Origin: Coptis chinensis
Taxonomy: Eukaryota > Streptophyta > Magnoliopsida > Ranunculales > Ranunculaceae
Assembly: GCA_015680905.1 (NCBI GenBank)
Contig: CM027379.1
Location: forward strand, 32,010,501 to 32,074,500
Direction: 5' to 3'
DNA length: 64,000 nt
Shown here one piece after another: positions 22,916 through 34,172 of the stretch. The notes beneath the pieces are model-generated. The model made no database searches. It worked only from the letters and a program-made list of their open reading frames with translations, and was not told the origin of the DNA. The position numbers and the translations under genes are program-made. Every line of letters begins with the position of its first letter. Position 1 is the first letter of the stretch.

Positions 22916-24718
22916 AACCACCCCAAACAGCATTTTGCTTATCCTTAAGCAAATATGAGAAATTAGAATAAGTGACCAAAAATGGAGTTCTAACTACTCG
23001 TTTCAATCGAGTGCGATTGCATTGACCATATGCAACAAGGCCTTAAACCACTAGGAATTCCCTAGTGGACCGAGCTATAACCTCGTGAGAGTTTTTCGAT
23101 GAAGGTACTCACAAACTTCATCCATACTACAACGACTAAGAAATAAAACTATTGTTTCCTCATTCATGTCTCAACTATCTATTTTTCTCACTAGCAAATG
23201 AATAAGAATAACCAAGTCAAAAACCTAAGCTAATATATACCTAATAATCAATCATCTATGATACAAATATATATACTATGAGTAATACTATGAAATGCCT
23301 AGCAGGTTCGTTTCTGAAAACTCGGAATAGCGTCCTTAAGTAGGTCTTCACATAAATGTCAAGACGAAAAACACTCTGATTTTTCCGCTCAAGTTTCGCT
23401 ACTCCAGTGTGCAGTGGGCATACTTTACCTTACAATCTCATTGACAAACAAGAAAGCCGGAGTCGATCAAACAAATCTGCCACTTACTATCACACTAACC
23501 TATTCCTAATTGAGCTAGAGGTCTTTATTAAGTGTTGCGGGGATTAGGAGATGGTTTAAGAAGGAAGAAAATGGATATTCAAAAGGACAAGTCTGAGATA
23601 ATAGAGTCTTCATATTATGTAACTTAGAGAAAATCTTGTTATTTTCTTTTGCTTCTATACTTTGTTTTCATCCTTAGCCATATTTTTCTTTTTCTTTTCT
23701 TTGGCTTTTGACTTCCTTTTATTCTATTTTTGGAGTTTTTATTTATTTCTATTTTTTTTCTTTTTCTTTTCCTTGGATGGAAACTTCTTTTCTTTTTCTG
23801 AAGCAACTAACTAATTTTTGTTTACACAGGTTTTTCTCTTCTTCTTTCTTCACTCATTCTATTCTCAGACTTATTCTAAATTAGGTAAGTTGAATTTTTT
23901 ATTTTGTTTTGTTTTTGTAACTGGGTAAAGGAATTGTGGTTTATGGAAGGCTAAAGAAAGGCTCAGAGGGGCGACTAGCGGAAAATAATTCATAGGTTTG
24001 AATTTCGGCTATATCGATCCAAAGAGGGCCTAAATTCTCGATTAGGAAAATGACATAGTGATCAAGCAAGTGGACGTGTGATTTCTCTATCGGATTTTAC
24101 TTCTCCCTTGTGTCATTTCTCAAATGTTTATTTCATATAAGGCTTTAGGCTATATTCTCACAGGATTTGTAGAATAAGTACTCTAGCCAAGATTTGAAAC
24201 TTATCGCTAACAATCATAGATACTCATGTAATATATTTATAGATAGATGCAAAGATTATTACCTACATATTAACCTAAGTTTCTAACAATTATTACGATG
24301 CAAAAGCTACATTGAGACTTCTAGATTGTTAAGAGCTTAGAGAAAGAAAACAATAACAATATTCTTAAGTGTATAACATAAACTTATTTATTTATATTTT
24401 TGAAATTTTTAACTTGAAAACAAATGCATATTATACATATCTATATCCTAACAGATGCCTTAATTACACGTGTTTCTATGCCCCCAAACAAAGAAGCATG
24501 CTTTGTCCTCAAAGCATTTAAATAAAGAGGGTAGAAAAATACCATGGAAACGCGTGAAATTCTGGAACATCTGCAAAACAAGGTTAGAACATACTAATAT
24601 AGGAAATAAAAATATTGACGCAACTCTATAAGAGTTCCACCCATTATGGGGTTAACAGAATTAAATTGCTTGGGACATAAGCAGACAATAACAAACTAAA
24701 ACTTACCTTATCTCCCGC
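22916..24718 (-). other. E5 3' untranslated block with intron
   Basis: Starting from the ORF2 stop on the minus strand: a canonical intron 24706-24571 (donor AAG|GTAAGT, acceptor TTTTGCAG), the G tract at 24480-24489, T-rich tracts around 23.7 kb and the polypurine tract before the LTR. Colinear with the blocks of E1, E2 and E7. No gene. Confidence 0.75.
24571..24706 (-). other. Predicted 3'-UTR intron of E5
   Basis: 136 bases, GT-AG, with a pyrimidine-rich acceptor (ACCTTGTTTTGCAG). It starts 13 bases after the ORF2 stop codon. Confidence 0.65.
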
Positions 24719-25627
24719 TTAAGCATCCTCATCCTCATCAAAGAGATGAGGTTCCTTCGCATCCTGCCAGGCCATTATAACTTACCAAGCTTGCCGCCAT
24801 TTATCATCTACTAATGCTAGCCTGTTAAGTGTTATTATGTCCGATGGGATGTACTGGCGACAAATGAGGTTTTGCCGCCATCCCGCCAAGTCATAATTAT
24901 GAATGAGCAAACCACCCAATTGGTGGGTCTCATGACTTCAACCCTTTTCCAATCTATGAATTGGGCAACGTAATCACGTAAACAACTACGCATGATGCGG
25001 CTTACCAAAACATGCATAAGAAGATACTTACGCCTCATGCTTTGGGCTCTCTTAAGACTAGCGACTAAAACTCGGGGAATGTCATATCGGCGACGTCCCT
25101 CAGCTAAAGCGAGGAAAATGTCACCGCTAGCGATCTTGTTTGCGAATGAACCGCCATTCCCCAAAATATTTATCGGGATGAATAACATGGTGGTTCCTAC
25201 ATTTAGGGACGGAGGCTACCAAGGGCAATGCTATATCGCCTACGGTCCATTACTCTCGAAATACCCTCCCCATAATCTTGATGGAAATATGTATAATCAT
25301 AAATGTATGCATTATCGGTCATATATCCCCATGTGTGAACAGGATCAGGTATTGGTAATCCCGAAACTAAAGCGACTACATTTTTATTGAATTCTAGTGT
25401 CATGTCATCGACTACGACGGAGAATTCTTGTTCTCCATCCTGATTACAATAGAATCTAATGTGGTCGTAGAAATAAGCAGTAAGCTGTGCTGAATATGGA
25501 TCGTCATCACTTACCAGTAGATGGCGCCATCCTAACTGCAAGATCCTGTTTCGGAACCAATGTCCATAGGTCTCGGTTCCCAAACGTCTTCGAAAGACTG
25601 TTAAGGTATGACTATAGGAGATGTCAT
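24719..25627 (-). pseudogene. E5 ORF2, broken
   Basis: ATG at 25627 (MTSPIVIP), then TAA where E2 has a Glu codon, then a frameshift; from there the conserved blocks follow (LQLGWRHLLVSDDD, VALVSGLPIPDPVHTWGYM, MLFIPINILGNGG, SLKRAQSMRRKYLLM). Stop at 24719-24721. The full frame would be 303 codons. It is 80-90% alike to E2 ORF2 and more distant from E7 and E4. The preserved block order in all copies says this was a real gene of the family; the product's role is unknown. A GC-rich leader like that of gag precedes it. Confidence 0.72.
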
Positions 25628-26461
25628 CTCAACTACTCCTTTGAACAGCTCAAAAATCCACGGAACAACCCTCGAGAAAATTGGAAATTTTCGTTTTCTG
25701 GAGGGCGGTAGCAGCGCTTCCACTCGAAGCGCAGCGCGCTTCGGGTGTTTTGTAGTTACAGTGTTTGGGCGTGAGTCGCGCTCAACTTGGGCACGGGTCA
25801 CGCTCTGAGTAAAATTTCTGGTAGTGTCTAGCGCAGGTGCGCTCGTAATTGCTGAAACAGAAGTTTACAAGGAAAAAGAAGGAAAAGCTTGGAGTGAAAG
25901 GTGAGAGATGATGGTGGGGTGTAGGGTGGGGTTGTGAGTGTAGAATGAAGTTAGTTTAAATAGGTTCTGAGCTTCCAAAATGAATCGGCAAGTTGCCAAA
26001 TTGTTTTAAGGCAATTTACGGAAATAGAAAAATTCCAAACCCGAAAACGGAAACAAACCATATTCTTGATTTTCTAACAACCTTTGTATCTTTTATACTG
26101 GATTTAGAATAGTAACTGCTAAACTCTCCTAGGTTTCATGCTACCACCACACATAATCATAGATATGCCGATATCGGCCAAATTCTCAACCTTTACTCCA
26201 AGACAACCTTACGAGGAAGATGATCATATAACGAATTATGCTCGGTATAAATATTACCACCCCCAAACAATTCGGGAAGGTGGGATTAATGATAAAAACA
26301 AGCACAATTTGAAAATAACCAATTATATTAAAACTAAAACTTAAATCCAAACAACATAAAACAAACACATTAATTTTGAAATTTAACAACTGAATTAAAA
26401 TCCAACTAATAAAATAATAAAAACAATGAAATAACAGCGAACACAAACTAATGGTGAACAC
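25628..26461 (-). other. E5 ORF1-ORF2 spacer with duplicated GC-rich leader
   Basis: At 25700-25870 the minus strand repeats, in the same order, elements of the gag leader (34560-34740): TTTCAGCA, gagcgcacctgcgct, gagcg(t/c)gacccg(t/c)gcccaa and acactgtaact. A G tract (plus 26257-26268, ccacccccaaac) follows ORF1. No gene. Confidence 0.7.
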
Positions 26462-27685
26462 CTAGCCATGTGATGAAGATGGACCCTGAGATGGAGATTG
26501 GTCCTGGGATGGAGAATGGATTGAGCCATCTGTCCTTCGGCGACGACGCTCATGCCTCTCAGACTTGTCTGAGCTAGAATCCTCCAAGGTTGGCATGCGA
26601 CGTAGCATCTCTATTTGAAGCAAGCACTGTGCTTCCATCTCAGCCTTTAGTACTATATAGTGGTCCTTTTGGCGCTGGTGCATAGTCTCCATGTTAGACA
26701 AGATATCTTCGACCCCCTTTCGAAAGCATTTCAACTCTCGTCGAGAAGGTTCGTTTGTTTATTCGAACTACAACTGTCTATCTCGGATATCTTCACAAAT
26801 ACCATAAACGCAACGCAAGCCAGTTTGCAATACTTGCATGCGTTCTAAATTAGAATTATAACTATCTAATGCATCGTCATTCAGACATGTCATATCCTCC
26901 CTTTCATCCTCCGACTCAACCACATTTCCTTCAGACAATGGCCAAGTCTCTTGGATGCAATCCGTATAAATACTTGCATTAGAATGCAATTTGATCTTAA
27001 TAGGAGCAGATTTTGCGACAGCTCTAAATGAGAGCATGATCTTAGTGATCAATACCGGAAGAGGCGCCATGCTCTTTCCCACTCCTCTAGTCACATTAAA
27101 AATTAAATCGAGGATGCAGAAATTATACTTATTCGTTTGCAAAATCCAGAGAACGTGTAGACATTGCAGACCGATGTCACTGACTTTGTCTTTCCCGAGG
27201 ACGTTCCTACCAATCTACTGAGCTACAGCCAGTTGATTGGTTCTCAGGGTTGCCTGGCGAATGCAATGAGAACTCGTATTGTATTCACCCTCCACGGCAG
27301 TATCTTTCATCAAAGCAGGAACTCCAGTATACTGGGATTCCTGAATGGTCGTTTCTAGGTTGCTTTCAGGCGTAATTCTTAACAGCTCAGCCAACAACTG
27401 TCTCGTTACTTCCCTCCTCATTCCTGCTACCTTAATGAAAATCCTAGCCCCTTCCAAATCTCGCTTCTTATAAAACTGTTCTACCAAATTGTAGTGATAG
27501 AATTCCTTAGTCGAGTACCACAGTCCATTCCAATTTCTCCTAATCATCTCCGCGTCGTAAAATGGCGCGGGTCGTCGTAAAAAACGCTGCGTCTCAAGAC
27601 AATTCTTCGTCGTAGCGCCATTGAAGTTTTTGAAACAACCAATGGTTTTGTAGACGGTGGAGGAGGCGAGTTTGATGTAAAACAA
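26462..27685 (-). pseudogene. E5 ORF1, broken
   Basis: The N-terminal part is readable from about 27600: FYDAEMIRRNWNGLWYSTKE, EQFYKKRDLEGARIF, ALMKDTAVEGEYN, SHCIRQATLRTNQLAVAQ. A middle part (KYNFCILDLIFNVTRG, PLPVLITKIML) and a C-terminal part (26734-26462) rich in Gln/Met heptads and ending RHERRRRRTDG are in other frames. These blocks recur in the same order in E7 ORF1 (48367-47315) and, more weakly, in E4. It is probably a nucleic-acid or structural protein of the element with a coiled-coil, basic tail; I cannot assign a biochemical role. Confidence 0.65.
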
Positions 27686-28667
27686 CTAAAAACAATGGTG
27701 GTGGCGATGGTGGGTATGGTGGCAGGTTGAAGCTTGAATTGGTGGCTGTTTTAGGAGTTTTAAAATTGTTGGGGTTGGTGGTAGTAATGGTTTGGAGAAG
27801 ATTTCATTTTGGTTTAACTGCTTGGCGTGGGTGTAGTTAAGTTTTCTTTCCTTTTTTTTTTTTTTTTTTTTTTTAGGTTGAAAACTTTGTTAATGGCGGT
27901 GGTGGGATTAGAACGTTTGGGAAGGATGGGGGTGCAGTCTTGTTGCCGCTCTTGGTATGAAGTTTGGGCCCAAGCCCAATTTGAATTCCGAACTTTTTTC
28001 GGTATTTCGCGCAATTTCAAATTTAATTTGCCGCTTCGTTACTGGTCCGATTTTGGCGAATGAGTTATGGAAATGATCAGTAGAGAATTTCCAATCCAAT
28101 GATCCATAAAACACTCAATTCCAACCATGGGTGATATATAAGAAGGTGGAAAAATGCCTCAAAGTGCGTGTGTGACGTAAGTTATGCGAACGAAGGAAAT
28201 TTAAGTTTAGATAATGTCAACCCAAATGAACTATAACTAATGGGCCTAAGCAACACAAATGGAAAGTTCGAGCAATCTGGATGAACTATAACTAATGGGC
28301 CACCCCCAAACAAATTTTTAAACACAAAATTTGTTTTAAACGTGGGTCGTTTAAAGTCAGATTCCCAAGACTTGTTGGATTGCTATTTCTATGATTTTAG
28401 ATTTTTTTTTTATTTTTATTTTTATATATATATTTTTTATTAGTTTATTATAAGAAAAATGAAAAACAATAAATACATAATTCACCCCATAGAGGAACAT
28501 GACTCAAAAACCGAGAAAACATGCAAAAGTGGAAAACGTGAATTATGTTAACCGTGAACTTAGGATCCGATACTTACAGCCACACACTCCATAGGGAGGG
28601 CCCGGTTACCTGAATGATGCACTTACCACTATATGGAAGTGAAAGGAAGTACACCAAATGACAAAGG
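27686..28667 (-). other. E5 post-pol spacer
   Basis: Noncoding. It holds a run of 23 T on the plus strand (27852-27874), the G tract (plus 28300-28311, ccacccccaaac) and, near 28580-28620, the segment shared with E1 and E7 (gggcccggttacctgaatg). Confidence 0.65.
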
Positions 28668-29760
28668 TTAATCCTCATAGACAGGGTCCTGTAAAAGGAC
28701 TTTCTCTACATCAGGGGACAGAAGTTCGTGAAAATGTTTTAACCGTTGACCATTAACTTGAAAGGTACTGTTGTCCTTGGGATTTACCAAGGTGATTGCC
28801 CCGTAAGGGGTGACATCAGTAACCAGAAAAGGACCAGACCAACGGGTTTTTAGTTTCCCTGGGAAAATATGTAGACGGGAGTTGTAAAGCAAGACCTTTT
28901 GACCGACCACAAACTCTTTGCGCAAGATTTGCTTATCATGAACACGTTTCATGTTAGCTTTATAATCCTTCGCGAGATCGTAAGAATCGCTACGAATTTC
29001 TTCAAGCTCATTCAATTGCAATTTGCGTTTGACACCCGCTTCATCAATATTGAAGTTAATGCTTTTTATAGCCTACAGAGACCGCGGTGCTCTAATTCAA
29101 TCCGCAAATGACATGGTTTCCCAAATACAAGTCTAAAGGGAGACATACCTATAGGAGTTTTGAAAGCCAGCCCTATATGCCCATAAGGCATCCGATAGAC
29201 GCAACCGACCAGTCTTTTCCTATCGATTTTCTGATTGTTTCTAAAATCTTTTTTGATTTCCCTTTTAGAAACTTCTACTTGTCCGCTAGTTTGTAGATGA
29301 TAAGGAGTTGCTACTTTGTGTGTAACTCCATACTTTTTCACTAGGGATGCAACAACTCTGTTGCAAAAATGTGTTCCACCATCACTAATGATGGCTTTAG
29401 GAATGCCAAACCGACAGAAAATATACTCCTTAATAAAAAAATACAACTGTCTTATGGTCATTGCTACGGCAAGCCATGGCCTCTATCCATTTAGACACAT
29501 AGTCCACGGCAACTAGAATATAAATATAACCGTGGGAAACAGGGAAGGGACCCATGAAATCAATGCCCCAAATGTCAAAAATTTCTACTATCAAGATTGG
29601 ATTTAATGGCATCATATTACGCTTCGTGATTCGCCCAAGTTGTTGGCAATGAATACACGTCTTGCAATGCACTTGGGCATCGTTAAAAAGAAATCCACAT
29701 TGAAGAACTTTAGCGGCTATTTTCATTCCACTAAAATGGCCACCACACTCTTTGTCATGG
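28668..29760 (-). pseudogene. E5 integrase
   Basis: Down the minus strand: the HHCC zinc region (around 29.76-29.63 kb, [12 protein letters not shown]), the core with DFMGPFP (first Asp), ISDGGTHF (second Asp) and [12 protein letters not shown] (Glu), and the C-terminal part (VGQKVLLYNSRLHIFPGKL, RWSGPFLV) ending VYED at 28668. The order is that of a Ty3/gypsy integrase with a GPF/Y-type C-terminus; no chromodomain follows. Frameshifts near 29.45 and 29.1 kb break it. It would insert element DNA and cut a 5-bp stagger, as the ACATG duplication shows. Confidence 0.8.
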
Positions 29761-31062
29761 CAGAACGATAGAACTTCATTATATTCCCCACCGGGAATGC
29801 AACAACGAATAATCGATCCGCGACAATACTTAAAAAGGTAGGGCTCATCCCAAAGAGTATAATCTTAACTCGGCCAAGAACTTCTTACGTTCATTTCTTG
29901 ACCAATTATAAGGCATAACATCAGCCGCTAAATAATTTACAATGTCAGATACCATGGTCTTTGAAAAAATAGCATACGATGCTCATCATCGGAAAGGAGT
30001 CCGGTATGGACTCGTAATCACTATTATCGCCGTTTGTAAGTCTAGATAAGTGGTCGGCAACCACGTTTTCAACCCTCTTTTGTCCTTTATTTCTAATGTG
30101 AACTCTTACGGGAGAAGGATCCATCGGATTAATCTGCTAGCATCCATCTTTGCAAGAAGGTACTTAAAAATTTTGATGGTCCGTAAAAAACTAAAGTTTT
30201 AGAACCAACCAAATAAGGATGAAACTTATCTAAAGCATAAAATGACAGCTAAGAATTCTTTTTGGTAGTTGAATAATTCCGTTGAGCATCATTTAAGGTT
30301 TTATTAGCATAATAAATAACGGTGGACTTATTATCTAGTTTACGTCCCCAAGACAAAGACCAACTCGCATAATCACTAACATCACACATGAGTTCGAAGG
30401 TTTAGACCAATCGGGAGGTCAGTATAATTGGTGCAGAGGTTAGGGTGGCTTTTAAAGTTTCAAAAGCCTGCTTACGTTAAAATTAAAATCAAAGATTGCA
30501 TCCTTCAAAAGCAGATTAGTTAAAGGCCTAGCTATTTTCGAGAAATCTTTAATAAAATGCCTATAAAACTTGCATGGCCTAGAAAGTCTCTAATATCACC
30601 GGACGATCCATGGTTTAGGTAGAGTCGGTATCTTATCTAGTTTGGCCTTATCTACTTCGATGCCATCACTAGATACAATGTGACCTAGTACTATGCCCTT
30701 TTCACCATGAAATGACACTTTTCCCGGTTTAAAACGAGGCTCTTTTCTTCACACCGCGTCAAAACCTTAGACAAGGTTAGACAAGCGATCTGTGAAGGAG
30801 TCTCCATAGATAGAAAAATCATCCATGAAAACTTCCATAAAGCTCTACCATGTTACTAAATATATGAAGCATACACCTCCGGAAGGTACCGGGGAGCATT
30901 ACAAAGGCCAAAAGGCATTCGTTTATAGGCATACGTCCAAAAGGACATGTGAAGGTAGTCTTTTCTTGGTCATCAATATCAATAATAATCTGAAAATAGC
31001 CCGAGTAGCCATCCGTAAAACAATAAAAAGCATGACCGGCTAGGCGCTCGAAAGCATCCGAT
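29761..31062 (-). pseudogene. E5 reverse transcriptase (3' part) and RNase H, degraded
   Basis: The catalytic motif FMDD is readable at about 30818-30829 (sense gaagttttcatggatgat), and RNase H pieces (FELMCD, STVIYYANKTLNDAQ) at 30.4-30.27 kb. E7 carries the same parts in longer open frames. Frequent one-base indels prevent any long product. Confidence 0.7.
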
Positions 31063-32472
31063 CTATAAAAGGTAAAGGAAAGTGATCCTTTGTGTCATAG
31101 CATTTAAACGTCTGTAATCAATACAGATTCTCCATTTCATAGGACCTTGTGTGACAACATAGTCACCCTTTCCGTTACGTACCATGGTAACTCCCGATTT
31201 CTTAGGAACTACATGAATGGGGCTTACCCATTCGCTATCAGAGATTGGGTATATGATACCCGCATCGAGTAATCGTAAGACTTCTTCCCTAACCACCTCT
31301 TTCATGGCAGGGTTCAGACGACGCTGAGGTTCGCGAGAAGTCTTCGCGTTATCCTCCAAATGGATGCGATGAGTGCAAACATTAGGGTCAATTCCCTTAA
31401 TGTCGGCTAGGGACCAACCAATCGCAGACCGATGTTCCCTAATCACCCGGATTAAACGTGTCTCTTCACCCTTAGTTAACTGAGAAGATATAATTACCGG
31501 ATGACTACCATCCGGATCAAGTTGAATATATTTTAACTCCGGGGGAAGAGGTTTAAGCACTGGGGTGGATGGAAAATCAATAGATGTTTCATCAGGGTCC
31601 CCATTTTGCATAATGAATACTTGCTTAGGTAGCAAGTCTTCATACTCAGTATATGGAGCAAACGAAGGGTCTACAATTGGTGTGGACTCAAGGATGGTGT
31701 TGACTTCCTCTAAGTAGGAGTCATTTACAAAATCTGAAGTTCCAAAAGAAAGGAATTTATACATATTGTTTTCGGGAAAAGTGTTGTTAAAATAATCTTG
31801 AGCTAAGCTCTCAATCATGCTAACCTCCCCATCTATAGACGATTCTGGTAACTGTTTCATCATTTTAAAAACATTTACTTCAACAGAAAGATGGCCAAAA
31901 GATAAAAACATTTTACCATCGCGGCAATTTATAAGCGCGTTTGCAGTTGCCAAGAAGGGGCGCCCTAAGATGATCGGTACAGAGTCGTTAGCGACTTCTG
32001 TATCGAGGATAACAAAATCACTAGGATAGTAGAAATCCTGAACCTTAACAAGCACGTTTTCCACTACACCCTTAGGATACTTAATTGACCTGTCCGCTAA
32101 CTGCAACGTTATTCTTGTAAGTTGCATTTCCTGTAGACCTATTTGTTTATACAAATAATACGGGAGTAAGTTAACACTCGCCCCCAGGTCTAATAAAGTG
32201 GTCGTCGTGTGGGAATCTCCTAAGGTGCATTTTCTGATGGATCGACCAGGGTCCTTGTACTTAACAATTCTATTATTTTCGGATAAAGTTGGGAACCATT
32301 CAGTTAGAAAGGCGTCTTTAGGTATGTTGGTCTTACGCCTAGTAGTGCACAACTCTTTAAGAAACTTAGCGTGGTTAGGTAGCTTTTTAATAGCTTCGAG
32401 AAAAGGAAGGTTTATCGTTAGATTCTTGAAAACGTTCCTAATCTCCTCAAAGTTTGTATCCCTGGTTAGCAT
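31063..32472 (-). CDS. E5 protease and N-terminal reverse transcriptase, 469-codon open frame
   Basis: This is the longest intact coding frame of the window. Residues 1-60 are the linker typical of Athila-type Pol (EEIRNVFKNL, LPNHAKFLKEL). The protease active site is LLDLGASVNLLP at about residues 93-104, D-L-G-A, with a downstream ILGRPFLATA flap-side motif. Then come an acidic linker and the start of reverse transcriptase (EEVLRLLDAGIIYPI, WVSPIHVVPKKSG, WRICIDYRRLNAMT). It is in frame with gag across one UAG codon (32482-32484). The frame is lost after RT motif 2, so RT is not functional. Confidence 0.8.
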   Translation of the reverse strand: MLTRDTNFEEIRNVFKNLTINLPFLEAIKKLPNHAKFLKELCTTRRKTNIPKDAFLTEWFPTLSENNRIVKYKDPGRSIRKCTLGDSHTTTTLLDLGASVNLLPYYLYKQIGLQEMQLTRITLQLADRSIKYPKGVVENVLVKVQDFYYPSDFVILDTEVANDSVPIILGRPFLATANALINCRDGKMFLSFGHLSVEVNVFKMMKQLPESSIDGEVSMIESLAQDYFNNTFPENNMYKFLSFGTSDFVNDSYLEEVNTILESTPIVDPSFAPYTEYEDLLPKQVFIMQNGDPDETSIDFPSTPVLKPLPPELKYIQLDPDGSHPVIISSQLTKGEETRLIRVIREHRSAIGWSLADIKGIDPNVCTHRIHLEDNAKTSREPQRRLNPAMKEVVREEVLRLLDAGIIYPISDSEWVSPIHVVPKKSGVTMVRNGKGDYVVTQGPMKWRICIDYRRLNAMTQRITFLYLL

Positions 32473-32481
32473 GGCTAATTT

Positions 32482-34172
32482 CTAAGGGAACGGTGGTTTC
32501 GCTCTATATTTCGCGTATGGCTCGACTTGATGTGTAACCTTGTCTTTTTGTTTCTTAGTTTGTTGTTTAAATGGTACCTCTACAGTGGTAGGCTCTTCAG
32601 TTTCTATTTCGGTATCTAGTTCGATATCCGGTGTAGGGAATACTGATGAGGTAACTATAGGCATAGTTACTTTGTTATCAACCACTCTTCCAGAATGGAG
32701 AGTGGTGATGGCATTTAGGTCACCTACGATTGTAGTTTCCGTACTAGTATCACCATTTACTTCAAAGGTCGTGGTTTGCTATTTTAGGGTTTGGTATAAA
32801 CATTCCGGAAACACGCCTTTTGGTTGGGTTTTCTCTTGGGCTAATTGTTGTATGCCCTGATTTATGGATTGTAAGATCTGTTGGTTTGATTGAGTCATTG
32901 TTTGGAAAAGTTGTTGGGTAACCTATATAAAGGCGTCGATACGATCCGGTTGTGTAGGTGTAGTAGTCACAGGTGGTGCGACTGGAACTATCTCACGTTG
33001 ATTATTTATGGGTGGGTTGTGATAGTTACTATTGTTAACCGGAACGATACCTCTATTGGTATTATAACTATTATAATTACCCTGACCTTGTCGTGGTTGC
33101 GCTTGGTTGTTATAATTATTATAATTCCCCGACCTTGTCCTTGTCTAGGTGGAGCTTGGTTATAATTGTTTGCTTGCCTAACATTTTGGTTATTAAACCC
33201 TGGAGGTGTAACTTGTTGATTGTTTCGCCAACTAAAGTTGGGATGTTGTCTCCATGGGGCATTAGGAATAGGATAGATATTAATGGAGCAAACATTATCT
33301 TGCTCTAATTGTTGTTGTTCATAGGCGAGAGGACAATAGAGTCGGGGGTGCTCGGGACTCAAACGAAATTACATGGGTTGGAGTTTACATTCATGACGGG
33401 GATAGGCTTTTGTTGAACAGAAATAGCCTCAACCTTTTTAGTTAGAGATTCGATTAAATTTTTAAGTTCTGGATCGGGTTTCATTTCAAACATACCGTGG
33501 CCTTAATCATTGTTGAAGAAGAAGCGAGAGCGGGGGATATCATCACTACCCCCAATTATTATTGCGTTTAGTTTGATCTTCTAAAATTTGTAAGCCTCAG
33601 GCTCCTTTACTTAGGAAACTACCCCATTCATTATGTCAAGGACTTCTTTATGGTGGTGTAGAAGTCCTTTGAAAAGGCAACGAACTAACGTGTCTTTTGC
33701 TAGGTTATGGTGTGGACACTCTATAAGCAGATCGGTGAAACGATTCCAAGCCTCTAAAATGATTCATGAGGATTCTCGCCGAAAAAATGAATCTTGGAAA
33801 GCATCTCATCCGTCTTTAGGGGTGGGTAAAAATGTTCCATAAACAGTGAACACGTTTAGCCCACGAGTCCACGAGTTAGCGCCAGGCGCTTAACCAAGAC
33901 AACGCCTTATCGGCTAAAGTGAAGGGAAATACCCTCGGTTTAATTTGTTCGCACCAATCGTAGGATGATGGAATGTTGTAAGGACTTGTTCAATCCTACG
34001 CATGTGTTGATAAGGTTTTTCATGGTTTAAACCATGGAAAACGGGTAACAAATTAAATATGTTTGGGGGAATTCGAAAATCCCCCACTGGGTCTGCTAGA
34101 ACGATGCAAGATTTAGGGCTATCGCTCAAGGCTTTGTAAAAGTCGGAGAGAGAGAGTCTCTTTCTTCACCAT
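32482..34172 (-). pseudogene. gag: E5 gag
   Basis: ATG at 34172 (MVKKETLSL). The N-terminal capsid-like part reads IFNLLPVFHGLNHEKPYQHMRRIE (34.06-33.98 kb), a zinc-knuckle region is near 33.37-33.33 kb (C-x4-H-x4-C half: SPEHPRLYC), then an Asn/Gln/Pro-rich tail (NNYNQAPPRQGQG) and an acidic linker to the UAG at 32482-32484. Several frameshifts break the middle. Gag forms the particle and packages RNA. Confidence 0.75.

Noticed and set aside
25601..25801. Upstream extension of E5 ORF2 (frame through the GC-rich leader)
   Set aside because: The extension is absent from E2 and E7 ORF2, and the conserved start is the MxSPxxIPE methionine.
32540..32860. Plus-strand frames antisense to E5 gag-pol, rich in Ser/Val/Ile
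   Set aside because: Shadow of the minus-strand gag-pol coding sequence; same for 33093-33308, 32198-32485 and 59724-59939.
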